The position numbers and the translations under genes are program-made. Below are positions 18,977 through 27,337 of a stretch of DNA of 64,000 bases, piece by piece; the first letter of the stretch is position 1; every line of letters begins with the position of its first letter. Below the pieces are notes generated by a model that saw only the letters and a program-made list of their open reading frames with translations, had not been told where the DNA came from and did not search any database. This DNA is from Aquimarina algicola (GTDB lineage: Bacteria > Bacteroidota > Bacteroidia > Flavobacteriales > Flavobacteriaceae): the NCBI RefSeq assembly GCF_006443095.1, contig NZ_VFWZ01000002.1, positions 620,001-684,000 on the forward strand, given 5' to 3'.

Positions 18977-19726
18977 ATGAAACGAACCCAGCAACTATTT
19001 GACAAAATCGAAGCATATCTTGCTCGTACATTACCTTTGGAAGAGCGAGAAGCTTTTGAAAAAGAAATGGATGAAAATCCGGAACTTCAACTTGAAGTTG
19101 AAAAACACAGAGAATTACATGCTGTTTTTGCTGATGAAGATACTATGGCATTCAAACAGCAACTTATCGAAATTAGTAGATCAATTCGAGAAGAAGAAGA
19201 AGCGGCAGCAGCATCAACCTCTAAAACTACATCTCGATTCTTGAAAATAGCAGCATCAATTGCATTGATTATTGGTATTGGATCTGCAATCTGGTACACC
19301 TATACTATTCAAGATCAAAATAATGATTTGTACGCAGCATATTATTCTCGCTATCCGGTAGAGGATGTTACCCGAGGAGATAAAGACAATGTGCTAAAAA
19401 ACATTTTGAAAGACTATGCCTCTGGAGCCTATAAAAATGTCATTGATTCGCTAGAAAACAGTAATTTAAAAGAATCTAATCAAAGACTAAAAATTTATTT
19501 GGGTAACAGTTATCTCCAAACTGAAAACCCCAAAGATGCTATTACTCAATTTGCTTCTATTACGCCCTCTAGTAGATATTATGAAATAGCGCAATGGTAT
19601 TTATCTCTGGCACACCTCAAAAAAAATCAACCAAAACAATCTATCAAAACTCTTAAAAATATTATTGAATTTAATGGTTCTTACAAAAGAAAAGCCGAGC
19701 GCTTATTACAAGAACTTTCTGAATAA
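18977..19726 (+). CDS. Probable anti-sigma / TPR membrane protein
   Basis: 249 residues. The cytoplasmic part (1-82) starts with the anti-sigma-like pattern LFDKIEAYLARTLPLEEREAF (zinc-free form, no HxxxCxxC), then one membrane helix (about 84-106, IAASIALIIGIGSAIW). The outer part (about 140-249) has two to three TPR-like helical hairpins. This layout matches flavobacterial proteins that hold an ECF sigma factor at the membrane. It lies 5 bases after the sigma gene. The anti-sigma role is inferred from context and layout. Confidence 0.7.
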   Translation: MKRTQQLFDKIEAYLARTLPLEEREAFEKEMDENPELQLEVEKHRELHAVFADEDTMAFKQQLIEISRSIREEEEAAAASTSKTTSRFLKIAASIALIIGIGSAIWYTYTIQDQNNDLYAAYYSRYPVEDVTRGDKDNVLKNILKDYASGAYKNVIDSLENSNLKESNQRLKIYLGNSYLQTENPKDAITQFASITPSSRYYEIAQWYLSLAHLKKNQPKQSIKTLKNIIEFNGSYKRKAERLLQELSE

Positions 19727-19958
19727 TTTTTTATGATCTATATTAACAATAACGGGCCAGACAAAAGATTTTTGGTTTTAATACTGTTACGTGCAATAGA
19801 TCTTAAAATGCCTCTCTCCTTAAAATCTTAACATTTACAAAATTTTACGAAAATTAACATAATTTCTGGTAACATATCTGTGACATAGGACATTAATACA
19901 TATACCCCCAAATTAAACTTGTATTAACGTAATTCAGTCTCTCAGTAAAGAAATAATT

Positions 19959-20231
19959 ATGAATGTTATCATGAAACAAATTAAGTTAATGGAACGCATT
20001 GATCAGCTCACGCGTTTGGAAGCCACAGGAACTCCTTTAGAATTAGCATTACGTCTCGGGATTTCTAAAACAAAGTTGTATCGTATTATTAATGTAATGA
20101 AAGATCTCGATGCTCCTTTGGAATATGATATTAATTTGCAGAGTTATATTTATGCAAAAGATGTAGGTTTTAAGTTTGGTTTTTTTACAGATAATACAAC
20201 CTCAGACACATTACACCCCCATGCTGGATAA
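19959..20231 (+). CDS. Small helix-turn-helix protein
   Basis: 90 residues (86 if it starts at the ATG at 19971). Residues about 15-50 form a winged-helix-like HTH: ERIDQLTRLEATGTPLELA then LGISKTKLYRIINVMKDL, similar to the HTH_11 or MarR-like core of Bacteroidota transcription factors. No sensor or effector domain, so it would work as a bare DNA-binding protein. Single gene with its own terminator. Target unknown. Confidence 0.75.
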   Translation: MNVIMKQIKLMERIDQLTRLEATGTPLELALRLGISKTKLYRIINVMKDLDAPLEYDINLQSYIYAKDVGFKFGFFTDNTTSDTLHPHAG

Positions 20232-20257
20232 CTTTATCATTATCCTACTATAACAAT

Positions 20258-20290
20258 GCCAGATCGACAATCAGTTGATCTGGCTTAATT
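20258..20290 (+). terminator. Terminator after the small HTH gene
   Basis: Stem GCCAGATC (20258-20265) and GATCTGGC (20277-20284), 11-base loop. The tail is only partly T-rich. Confidence 0.6.
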
Positions 20291-20302
20291 ATTTTATAAC
20301 CT

Positions 20303-21481
20303 CTATTTGAAAGAAGAATGCCCGGTAATATCAAAGCCGGTAATCAATAAGTGGATATCATGAGTCCCCTCATATGTGATAACACTTTCTAAGTTCATCA
20401 TATGACGCATAATGCTATACTCTCCTGTAATTCCCATACCACCCAGTACTTGTCTAGCTTCTCTGGCAATTTTTATCGCCATTTCTACATTATTGCGTTT
20501 TGCCATAGAGATTTGCGCACTTGTTGCTCTTCCTTCGTTACGTAATACTCCCAAACGCCAAGCTAGTAATTGCGCTTTTGTGATTTCGGTAATCATTTCT
20601 GCAAGTTTCTTTTGCTGTAATTGTGTAGCTGCAATAGGTTTATCAAACTGCACTCGTTCTTTTGCATATCGTAACGCAGTATCATAGCAATCCATTGCTG
20701 CCCCAATAGCTCCCCATGCAATGCCGTATCTGGCAGAATCAAGACACCCCAGGGGTCCTCCTAGTCCGCTTTTGCCCGGTAAAAGATTTTCTTTAGGAAT
20801 TTTTACGTTATCAAAAATGAGCTCTCCAGTAGCAGAAGCTCTCAGTGACCATTTGTTATGTGTCTCGGGAGTAGTAAATCCTTCCATGCCACGCTCTACT
20901 ATAAGCCCATGGATTCGACCTTCTTCATTTTTTGCCCATACAACGGCAATATCGGCAAACGGAGCATTGGATATCCAAAGTTTTGCTCCATTTAATACAT
21001 AATGATCTCCTTTATCTTTAAAATTAGTTGTCATTCCTCCCGGATTTGATCCATGGTCGGGTTCTGTGAGTCCAAAACACCCCATAAATTCTCCAGAAGC
21101 TAATTTGGGTAAGTATTTTTTACGCTGTTCTTCTGTTCCATATTTCCATATCGGGTACATTACCAAAGAAGATTGTACCGATGATGTAGAACGCACACCA
21201 GAATCTCCTCTTTCGATTTCTTGCATGATTAAACCATAACTTATCTGGTCTAAACCTGCTCCTCCATACTCTTCAGGAATATAAGGACCAAATGCCCCTA
21301 TTTCTGCCAGTCCTTTTATAATTTGATTCGGAAACTCTGCTCGTTGTGCATATTCTTCAATAATAGGAGACACTTCTCTCTTTACCCAACTACGGGCTGC
21401 ATCTCTTACTAATTTATGCTCATCTGTAAGTAATTCATCAAGTTGATAATAATCTGGAGCTTCAAAAAGGTCTGGTTTCAT
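20303..21481 (-). CDS. gcdH: Glutaryl-CoA dehydrogenase
   Basis: 392 residues. Acyl-CoA dehydrogenase fold with the glutaryl-CoA-specific context: RSTSSVQSSLVMYPIWKYG, GCFGLTEPDHGSNPGGM, and the catalytic base Glu in TYEGTHDIHLLITG near residue 375. It oxidises and decarboxylates glutaryl-CoA to crotonyl-CoA in lysine and tryptophan breakdown, using FAD. Cytoplasmic, single gene, with a clean promoter upstream. Confidence 0.9.
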   Translation of the reverse strand: MKPDLFEAPDYYQLDELLTDEHKLVRDAARSWVKREVSPIIEEYAQRAEFPNQIIKGLAEIGAFGPYIPEEYGGAGLDQISYGLIMQEIERGDSGVRSTSSVQSSLVMYPIWKYGTEEQRKKYLPKLASGEFMGCFGLTEPDHGSNPGGMTTNFKDKGDHYVLNGAKLWISNAPFADIAVVWAKNEEGRIHGLIVERGMEGFTTPETHNKWSLRASATGELIFDNVKIPKENLLPGKSGLGGPLGCLDSARYGIAWGAIGAAMDCYDTALRYAKERVQFDKPIAATQLQQKKLAEMITEITKAQLLAWRLGVLRNEGRATSAQISMAKRNNVEMAIKIAREARQVLGGMGITGEYSIMRHMMNLESVITYEGTHDIHLLITGFDITGHSSFK

Positions 21482-21536
21482 AATATTAATTTGTTTTATT
21501 ATGATATTTGTAAAAAATACCGCTATATACCACTAA

Positions 21537-21567
21537 CAAATGTAATTAATGAAAAAAGAGCTTGCAA
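21537..21567 (-). promoter_or_regulatory. gcdH: Promoter of gcdH
   Basis: Reverse strand: TTG (21565-21567), 20 bases, TACATTTG (21537-21544), an exact TAnnTTTG box, about 56 bases before the ATG. Confidence 0.55.
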
Positions 21568-21610
21568 TTTTTTTAGAACTTTTAAAAATTGTCTAAGAAT
21601 TTGAATATTA

Positions 21611-21646
21611 AAAAATGCCCTAATTAAAAAATTAGGGCATTTTTTT
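21611..21646. terminator. Perfect terminator hairpin
   Basis: AAAAATGCCCTAATT (21611-21625), loop AAAA, AATTAGGGCATTTTT (21630-21644), with T and A runs on either side. It lies upstream of gcdH and downstream of the reverse-strand gene at 21736-22023, for which it is the terminator. Confidence 0.85.
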
Positions 21647-21735
21647 AGAGCAACTCAACAAACTCTGTTTGTTTATCGAGTTCTAAAAGCATTATAAAAA
21701 TAAATAGTAGTTATATCTTCATAGCACTATTCATT

Positions 21736-22023
21736 TTATTTTATGGTTATACAACCGTCTTTGATTTCAATCTTATCGTCATCACTCAATGTAATCCATC
21801 CGCAATCTGTTTTAATTTCGGCTTTTTCACTTCCTCCTTGTATCGTTACCGAAGAAGTTCTGCTACTTCCGAATTCAACAGTTTTTGTAGATCCTGCAAT
21901 TTTCACTTCAAACTTGTGTGTTTTAGAATCTTTGTTGTAATACCTTAAATATACATTGGCATGTATAGAAAATGTAGCTAACAAAAGAAAAACAAAGGAT
22001 ACAATACGTTTTTTACAATTCAT
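21736..22023 (-). CDS. Small secreted protein of unknown function
   Basis: 95 residues with a Sec signal peptide (CKKRIVSFVFLLLATFSIHA). The mature part of about 70 residues is rich in Lys, Asp and beta-strand patterns (VYLRYYNKDSKTHKFEVKIAGS) and has two Cys (TDCGWITL and KDGCITIK) that may form a disulfide. A small beta-sandwich is likely. Not recognised. Ordinary codon use for the window. Confidence 0.6.
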   Translation of the reverse strand: MNCKKRIVSFVFLLLATFSIHANVYLRYYNKDSKTHKFEVKIAGSTKTVEFGSSRTSSVTIQGGSEKAEIKTDCGWITLSDDDKIEIKDGCITIK

Positions 22024-22263
22024 CTTTTCTTAAATTTATTTGTTAAAGTTATTTTTACTTGCAGAAATATATAAAATATTTCTTTTTTTCTCAAAAGTCT
22101 TAAAATTAAGCTTGTATCTAATTTTTAAAAAATAAGACTGCCCGAAAGTTTTAACTATTCGTCTTAATATGATTGAATTTAAAATACCCGTATTTTTCAA
22201 AACAAGATATTAAAAATATACTTCCAGGCAGCCTCCTCTCTCTATCTAAAAATCAGCCTTTAA

Positions 22264-24180
22264 TCAATTCACAACTAATTTATTGCTGTTTGTTTTGTCA
22301 CCTTTGATGGTCTTTACAAAGTAAATTCCTTTTTGTAATGACCTAGGCAATATCACTTGTTGATTTACACTCTCTATAATACCTTCTGCTATTACAATAC
22401 CCGAAAAAGAAATCACTTGATAAGGTGTGTTCTTTTGTCCATTTTTGATAAAGAACTCTTGTCCATTAGAAGGTATCGGATAAATTTTGGTTGCTACATC
22501 TGACGAAATATCTGTGAGGTTTTGTAAGGATTTACTCGAGCAATCTGCAATAATATCATTAGCACTACTTGTATTACTACTATTATTTGATATTGAAATC
22601 TCTCCTTTTACAGCTCCGGGGGTTGTTAATAATGGTAAAACTCCACAAGCGTTTTGAAGATTAGGATTATTAATCAATATAAGCCTACCTCTTATTAATG
22701 CCAGATTTGACAATCCATCCAAATTTTCTAGAGATGCATTGTTTGATACAACTACATCTGCAGGAGAGGTATTTGGATTAGGGTTAAAACCTGCTATCCC
22801 GTTTATATTTCTGAGCGCATTATTTGATGAAATACGTATCACTATACTATTGATTGTAGCGCCTGATAAACCGTTTATATTATCCAATAATGGATTTATT
22901 GATAAAAAGATATTACCTATGTTTTTTAGATTTTGTAACGCATCTATATTGGTAATTTTAGTTCTATTCAAGTTCAAGTCTCCTCTTATGTTTTCTAAGC
23001 TATTTAAGTTTGGAAGTTCTGAAATGTTAGCGTTAAATATTTTAAAGTCTTTTAATATATTTATCTTAGAAAGCCCCTCTATACGTTCTACTTTTGGATT
23101 TTGAGAAAGTAGAAAACCATTAAGGGCTGTTAGGCTATTAAATCCTCTAACACTTAAAAGTTCTGGATTGTTTTTTATATTTATTTCTAATATTGATGGA
23201 ACTTGTTCAAATCCTACAATTTGAGTCAAATTTGAGTTTCCTTCTATAGTAAGACTACCTCCTAATGTTTCTAAAATTGATAAATTCGTAAGATCAGTAA
23301 TATCTCCTGCAACAGCCTCTTTTATCGTAAGATTACCTGTAATCTCGCAAAAATTAAAATTGTCTATTTGTGATTGTGAAGTAATTATAAGATTACCGTC
23401 TAATGTCTCGCAACAATTTTTGAAAACATCTTCGACTGAACTTGCTTTGGAACCGTTATTTTCTATTAAAGGCTCTAATCCTGTAGGAACAGCAACTTCT
23501 ATATAAGATTTAAGTGCTACTACAATCCCACAAGCATCTTGTAGATTAATATTGTCTTGTAATATTAAATTATCAACTTCTGTAAATGCATAGTATAATA
23601 TATTAGCCAACCCATCTAAGTTTTCTAGTATTTGATTTCCCTCTATCCATAGATTTTGAGAAACTACTGTAATACCAGAAAGACCATTTATATTTTGTAG
23701 TAATTGATTATCTTTTATAATTATTGAAGTTCCGATAGACTCTTCGTTTGTTGTTATGCCAGATAAACCATCAATATTTTGCAATTGAGAATTATTAATA
23801 ACTCGCAAATCTTGTCCCTCTGCTTTTAGATTAGACAATCCATCTAGATTAACCAAAGAAGAATTGTCTTTTATTACTAAATTTAATTCAACAAAATCAC
23901 TGGATAAACCAGTTATATTAGAAAGTCCATTGATATTAGTTAAAGCTGTATTATTTTCGATAGTAATATCAAAAACAGAAGTAAGTATTGACAAATTATC
24001 GATATTAGTGATTGCCCCCGGAGAAGCCTCTTTAATAACAAGTTTCCCATTTATTTTTGTAAAATTGAACGCGTCAACTTCAGCTTGTGTAGTAAGTGTT
24101 ATATTTCCATTACTTACTTGTGCCATCCCAAGGTAAGTAGCAAATAATAGCATAAAATAAAAAAGTCTGTGTTTTTTCAT
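22264..24180 (-). CDS. T9SS-exported receptor-L-domain-like repeat protein
   Basis: 638 residues from the ATG at 24180, where a normal signal peptide begins (KKHRLFYFMLLFATYLGMAQ); the longer frame to 24240 lacks one. Two similar halves (about 20-255 and 256-540) each open with G-x-L-x-I-x-S/T-Q-x-x-x-D-x-F-N-F and carry parallel-beta units of the form L-x-N-I-D/N-G-L-S-x-I-T, the pattern of receptor L domains and irregular leucine-rich repeats. Each half closes with a Cys-bearing segment (DACGI, QNACGV, NCCETL). The C-terminus (from about 565) is a type A T9SS sorting domain: IYPIPSNGQEF, ending in KLVVN. So it is a cell-surface or secreted protein, perhaps for binding; ligand unknown. Confidence 0.85.
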   Translation of the reverse strand: MKKHRLFYFMLLFATYLGMAQVSNGNITLTTQAEVDAFNFTKINGKLVIKEASPGAITNIDNLSILTSVFDITIENNTALTNINGLSNITGLSSDFVELNLVIKDNSSLVNLDGLSNLKAEGQDLRVINNSQLQNIDGLSGITTNEESIGTSIIIKDNQLLQNINGLSGITVVSQNLWIEGNQILENLDGLANILYYAFTEVDNLILQDNINLQDACGIVVALKSYIEVAVPTGLEPLIENNGSKASSVEDVFKNCCETLDGNLIITSQSQIDNFNFCEITGNLTIKEAVAGDITDLTNLSILETLGGSLTIEGNSNLTQIVGFEQVPSILEINIKNNPELLSVRGFNSLTALNGFLLSQNPKVERIEGLSKINILKDFKIFNANISELPNLNSLENIRGDLNLNRTKITNIDALQNLKNIGNIFLSINPLLDNINGLSGATINSIVIRISSNNALRNINGIAGFNPNPNTSPADVVVSNNASLENLDGLSNLALIRGRLILINNPNLQNACGVLPLLTTPGAVKGEISISNNSSNTSSANDIIADCSSKSLQNLTDISSDVATKIYPIPSNGQEFFIKNGQKNTPYQVISFSGIVIAEGIIESVNQQVILPRSLQKGIYFVKTIKGDKTNSNKLVVN

Positions 24181-24726
24181 TGTAATAGTTTTAAGATCCA
24201 CAAATTCAATAATAAACTTGTTTGAGTTGATGTAATACATTAATAGATAGACAAATAGAGCCTCTCTTCAAAGGAAGAATTATGTGATAAAATAGTGCAA
24301 TCTAAATTTGATCTCATATAATTTTAACTTCAAAAGAGTGGATCAAAAGTAGGAGTAGCTTGCAAATCATTACTTGTCAAAAAATCATTTTTTTTGATGA
24401 CTTTCCGAAAGTACAATAACAGTTTATGAAAGCACTTTTTAGCTTGATGAACAAAACAAGCAAAAAGGTATTCTTATATAAGGAGTAGCTATATCATCTA
24501 TTCTCATACAAGCGAAATTTGAACAAGTACGAGTAAATACCCTAAAATTTAATTGTACTATGATTTCAAATTATTCTTCTGAAGATAAATACGTGTACAA
24601 ATTCCTCATTTCTCACTTTTTATCCACATAAAAAAGACTGTATTTATACTTTGATACAGAATCAAAAAAAATCATAAACTTCTAAAATACAGCACTTTAA
24701 ACTCTTTAATCACTCTTTTTAATTCG
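24181..24726. other. Long intergenic region upstream of the PepSY-like cluster
   Basis: About 550 bases with no convincing gene. Its right part (about 24588-24640) carries a block (TACAAATTCCTCATT ... TTATCCACATAAAA) that recurs before the second PepSY-like gene at about 25292-25331 and more loosely before the third at about 25938-25980. The decamer AGGAGTAGCT occurs twice (24351 and 24481). The left part should hold the promoter of the reverse-strand L-domain gene, but I see no clear box. Confidence 0.5.
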
Positions 24727-24786
24727 ATGGCATAATTATTCTATACTAGTAAATAAGATTAAGAATTATATTAAAACTCAAAAAAG
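24727..24786 (+). promoter_or_regulatory. Conserved 5' block of PepSY-like copy 1
   Basis: ATGGCATAATTATTCTATAC, then AGTAAATAAGATTAAGAATTAT and an A-rich stretch up to the ATG. The same block stands directly before all three tandem genes and is almost unchanged, so it holds the promoter and the ribosome entry region. It does not match the TTTG/TAnnTTTG promoter; a different sigma factor or an activator is possible. Confidence 0.6.
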
Positions 24787-25092
24787 ATGAAAAATTTATT
24801 TGTATTACCAGCTTTAGCATTCGGACTATTAATAGGAACTCAAAACAGTACAGCACAAGATGTTGCAATCAACGATACAGAGACCATAGCCCCTGTGCAA
24901 GAAAAGTATGTTGAAATCGCAACAGAAAATTTACCAAAACCAGTTTTAGATGCTATTGCTGCGAATATGCCTGATGCAACCGTAGAAAAAGCAGAAGCTA
25001 CAGAAGATGCATCAGAATTCAAAATAACTGTTAGACAAGGAGACAAAGTTTCTGAAGTAGTTTTTGATGCAGAAGGAAACTTCAAAGGATAA
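24787..25092 (+). CDS. Secreted PepSY-like protein, copy 1 of 3
   Basis: 101 residues: a signal peptide (KNLFVLPALAFGLLIGTQNS-TAQ, cleaved about residue 24), a short linker, then one PepSY-like unit with LPKPVLDAIAANMPDATVEKAEAT, EFKITVRQGDKVSEVVFDAEGNFKG. The strand-rich end matches the 'putative beta-lactamase-inhibitor-like PepSY' family (PF11396) of Bacteroidota. Family members are periplasmic and mostly uncharacterised. First of three tandem copies with shared 5' and 3' flanks; each has its own terminator, so they are separate transcription units. Confidence 0.8.
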   Translation: MKNLFVLPALAFGLLIGTQNSTAQDVAINDTETIAPVQEKYVEIATENLPKPVLDAIAANMPDATVEKAEATEDASEFKITVRQGDKVSEVVFDAEGNFKG

Positions 25093-25153
25093 ACTTTGAA
25101 AAACGATAAAGAAATTTAGCCAAGTATACTTATTTATACTTTGTTAAACTTCG

Positions 25154-25203
25154 TAGAGTGATTGAATTTTGGAAAGGAAAGCATAATAGCTTTCCTTTTT
25201 TTG
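25154..25203 (+). terminator. Conserved 3' element and terminator of copy 1
   Basis: The 18-mer TAGAGTGATTGAATTTTG (25154-25171) is followed by stem AGGAAAGC (25175-25182), loop ATAATA, GCTTTCCT (25189-25196) and a T run. The same arrangement stands after all three genes. Confidence 0.85.
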
Positions 25204-25426
25204 TTACGTCTTGGTCTACACACATCAATATAAATTAATGGTTTTCAATTTATTATATTTTAAATAAGACATAGAAAGCCATTACATTATTGTGTATAAA
25301 TTCCTCATTCTCTACTATTTATCCACATAAAATGTTTCATGTCTATATTCAAAGATACAATCAAAAAAGAATCTAAGATAATGAAAATCAAGCATTTAAT
25401 CACAAAAAAACAAACACTTTAATCAT

Positions 25427-25492
25427 ATGGCACAATTATTCTATACTAGTAAATAAGATTAAGAATTATAAAATATTTAAAACTCAAAAAAG
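25427..25492 (+). promoter_or_regulatory. Conserved 5' block of PepSY-like copy 2
   Basis: ATGGCACAATTATTCTATAC and the following AGTAAATAAGATTAAGAATTAT are nearly identical to copy 1. The block reaches to the ATG at 25493. The similarity extends some 130 bases further upstream in weaker form. Confidence 0.6.
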
Positions 25493-25798
25493 ATGAAAAA
25501 TTTATTTGTATTACCAGCTTTAGCATTCGGATTATTAATAGGAACTCAAAACAGTACAGCACAAGATGTAGCAATCAATGATACAGAAACTGTTACCTCT
25601 ACTGTACAGGAGTATATCGAAATTGCTCCAGAAAATTTACCTAAACCAGTTTTAGATGCTGTTGCTGCGAATATGCCTGATGCAACTATAGAAAAAGCAG
25701 AAGCTACTCAAGATGCTTCTGAGTTCAAATTAACTGTAAAACAAGGTGAGAAAGTTTCTGAGGTAGTTTTTGATGCAGAAGGAAACATCAAAGGATAA
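25493..25798 (+). CDS. Secreted PepSY-like protein, copy 2 of 3
   Basis: 101 residues, nearly the same as copy 1: identical signal peptide and first mature residues (AQDVAINDTET), then small changes (IAPENLPKPVLDAVAANMPDATIEKAEATQDASEF) and a final KVSEVVFDAEGNIKG. Differences between copies 1 and 2 are mostly conservative, which fits recent duplication under purifying selection. Exported to the periplasm or beyond. Function unknown. Confidence 0.8.
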   Translation: MKNLFVLPALAFGLLIGTQNSTAQDVAINDTETVTSTVQEYIEIAPENLPKPVLDAVAANMPDATIEKAEATQDASEFKLTVKQGEKVSEVVFDAEGNIKG

Positions 25799-25847
25799 GC
25801 CTAATGGCTATAAAAATTAACCTGATCGATTATTAGGTTAAATCTCG

Positions 25848-25898
25848 TAGAGTGATTGAATTTTGGAAAGGAAAGCTATAATAGCTTTCCTTTTTTTG
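25848..25898 (+). terminator. Conserved 3' element and terminator of copy 2
   Basis: TAGAGTGATTGAATTTTG (25848-25865), then AGGAAAGC (25869-25876) and GCTTTCCT (25884-25891) with a T run. An extra hairpin unique to this copy (TTAACCT ... AGGTTAA, about 25817-25841) lies just before it. Confidence 0.85.
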
Positions 25899-26070
25899 TA
25901 TTACACAATCTAGCTTTTATTTTCTAACTCTAATTCCGTGTATTAATTCCGCAGTAGCAATACGTTTTCTACATAAAAAAGACAGATTTCTTGCTACTCA
26001 ATTTAAACCAAACACAAACAAACAACTGCTAATCAAGTTTTTATATAAAAAATATAGTAATCCAAATCCT

Positions 26071-26136
26071 ATGGCATAATTCTTCTATATAAGAATATAA
26101 GATTAAGAATTATAAAATATTAAAACTCAAAAAAAG
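26071..26136 (+). promoter_or_regulatory. Conserved 5' block of PepSY-like copy 3
   Basis: ATGGCATAATTCTTCTATAT, then ATAAGATTAAGAATTATAAAATATT and an A-rich stretch to the ATG at 26137. Same block as copies 1 and 2 with a few changes between the two conserved halves. Confidence 0.6.
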
Positions 26137-26448
26137 ATGAAAAATTTATTTGTATTACCAGCTTTAGCATTCGGATTATTAATAGGAACTCAAAATAGTT
26201 CAGCTCAAGAGTTAGCTAGTAATGATACTACTGAAGCTGTTGCCCCAATTCAAGATAAATATGTAGAATTAGCTATAGAAAACTTGCCACAAAAAATAAT
26301 TGATGCTGTTGCAAAAGATTATGCAGGATCAACTATTGAAAAAGCAGGTGCAAAAGAAGATGCTTCTGAGTTTATGCTAATCTTAAAACAGGGAGAAAAA
26401 ACTATGGAAGTGTTTTGTGATGCAGATGGAAATTGGATTTCTAAATAA
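26137..26448 (+). CDS. Secreted PepSY-like protein, copy 3 of 3
   Basis: 103 residues. The signal peptide is identical to copies 1 and 2, but the mature domain has diverged (ENLPQKIIDAVAKDYAGSTIEKAGAKEDASEF, ending EVFCDADGNWISK). It has gained a Cys in the last strand (VFCDADGNW) that the other two lack. The GNW ending is closer to the typical PepSY-like C-terminus than GNFKG/GNIKG, so this may be the older copy. Own promoter block and terminator. Confidence 0.8.
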   Translation: MKNLFVLPALAFGLLIGTQNSSAQELASNDTTEAVAPIQDKYVELAIENLPQKIIDAVAKDYAGSTIEKAGAKEDASEFMLILKQGEKTMEVFCDADGNWISK

Positions 26449-26474
26449 TCCAACACTAAAACAAAGAAAAAGAC

Positions 26475-26556
26475 TTTAATTTATAGTACTATAAATTAAA
26501 ATTTCATAGAGTGATTGAATTTTGAAAAGAGAAGGTGTATAGCCTTCTCTTTTTAT
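26475..26556 (+). terminator. Hairpin, conserved 3' element and terminator of copy 3
   Basis: A perfect AT hairpin TTTAATTTATAG-TA-CTATAAATTAAA (26475-26500) is followed by TAGAGTGATTGAATTTTG (26507-26524) and stem AGAGAAGG (26528-26535) with CCTTCTCT (26543-26550). The stem differs from copies 1 and 2 on both sides in a compensating way, which supports that the hairpin is selected. Confidence 0.85.
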
Positions 26557-26564
26557 TTAATATC

Positions 26565-27287
26565 TTACATTTTTAAATAGTAAGACTTGGTAAGTTCTAT
26601 GTATTCTTCTGTATAATCATGTCTAGAATTCTCGATAATTAATTCATCAACACTACACTCTTGCTCATCTTTAGAAAACAAAAACAAACTTCTCTTAATG
26701 TCAGAAGAAGGAGTACCTTTCACCCTGGTGATTTTTTTAGGATACAAAGATACTTTTGCTGCTATAGTGATTATATTCTTTTCTTCTGTATATGGTGCAA
26801 TAATTGCAAATTGTCCCTGGTCGGATAATAATATTGATGCTCCATAAAAAAGATGCGTAAAGGGTAATGCATCTTCGAATCTAGCTAAATCCCTCTTATT
26901 ATCTTTTGTTTTGTAATCTTCTTTATAAAAAGGAGGATTACTAATCAACATATCGTATTGATCATCAATTTCTTCAAAAAACTCTTGAAATGAAGCATGG
27001 TAACAAAATAACCGGTCTCCCCAATCAGAAGATTCAAAATTTTCTACAGCTTGTTCATAAGCATCAGCATCTATCTCTAAAGCATCTATTACTGCTGCCG
27101 AAGAACGTTGTGCAGCCATCAAAGCAATTACACCGGTTCCGGTTCCAACATCCAATATTGACGTTATAGATTCATCTAAAGGAACCCATGCACCAAGAAG
27201 CACTCCATCTGTGCCGATTTTCATAGCACATCGATCTTGCTTTACTGTAAATTGCTTAAATACAAAAGGAGGTGTTTTGGTATTCAT
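26565..27287 (-). CDS. trmN6: tRNA1(Val) adenine-37 N6-methyltransferase
   Basis: 240 residues. FTVKQDRCAMKIGTDGVLLGAW is the typical N-terminus of the YfiC/TrmN6 family, followed by the SAM loop ILDVGTGTGVIALMAAQR and the amino-methyltransferase motif SNPPFY. It methylates the exocyclic N6 of A37 in tRNA1(Val). Cytoplasmic. It follows rimM on the same strand with a 50-base gap. Confidence 0.9.
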   Translation of the reverse strand: MNTKTPPFVFKQFTVKQDRCAMKIGTDGVLLGAWVPLDESITSILDVGTGTGVIALMAAQRSSAAVIDALEIDADAYEQAVENFESSDWGDRLFCYHASFQEFFEEIDDQYDMLISNPPFYKEDYKTKDNKRDLARFEDALPFTHLFYGASILLSDQGQFAIIAPYTEEKNIITIAAKVSLYPKKITRVKGTPSSDIKRSLFLFSKDEQECSVDELIIENSRHDYTEEYIELTKSYYLKM

Positions 27288-27337
27288 AATTCTCTTCCAA
27301 AAAAAATCATCAGATTAGATAAAACAGTATTTGTTTT

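Noticed and set aside
24727..24750. Sigma-54 promoter in the PepSY 5' blocks (TGGCAC/TGGCAT start)
   Set aside because: The -12 GC is missing in all three copies (TTCT in place of TTGC) at the needed spacing.
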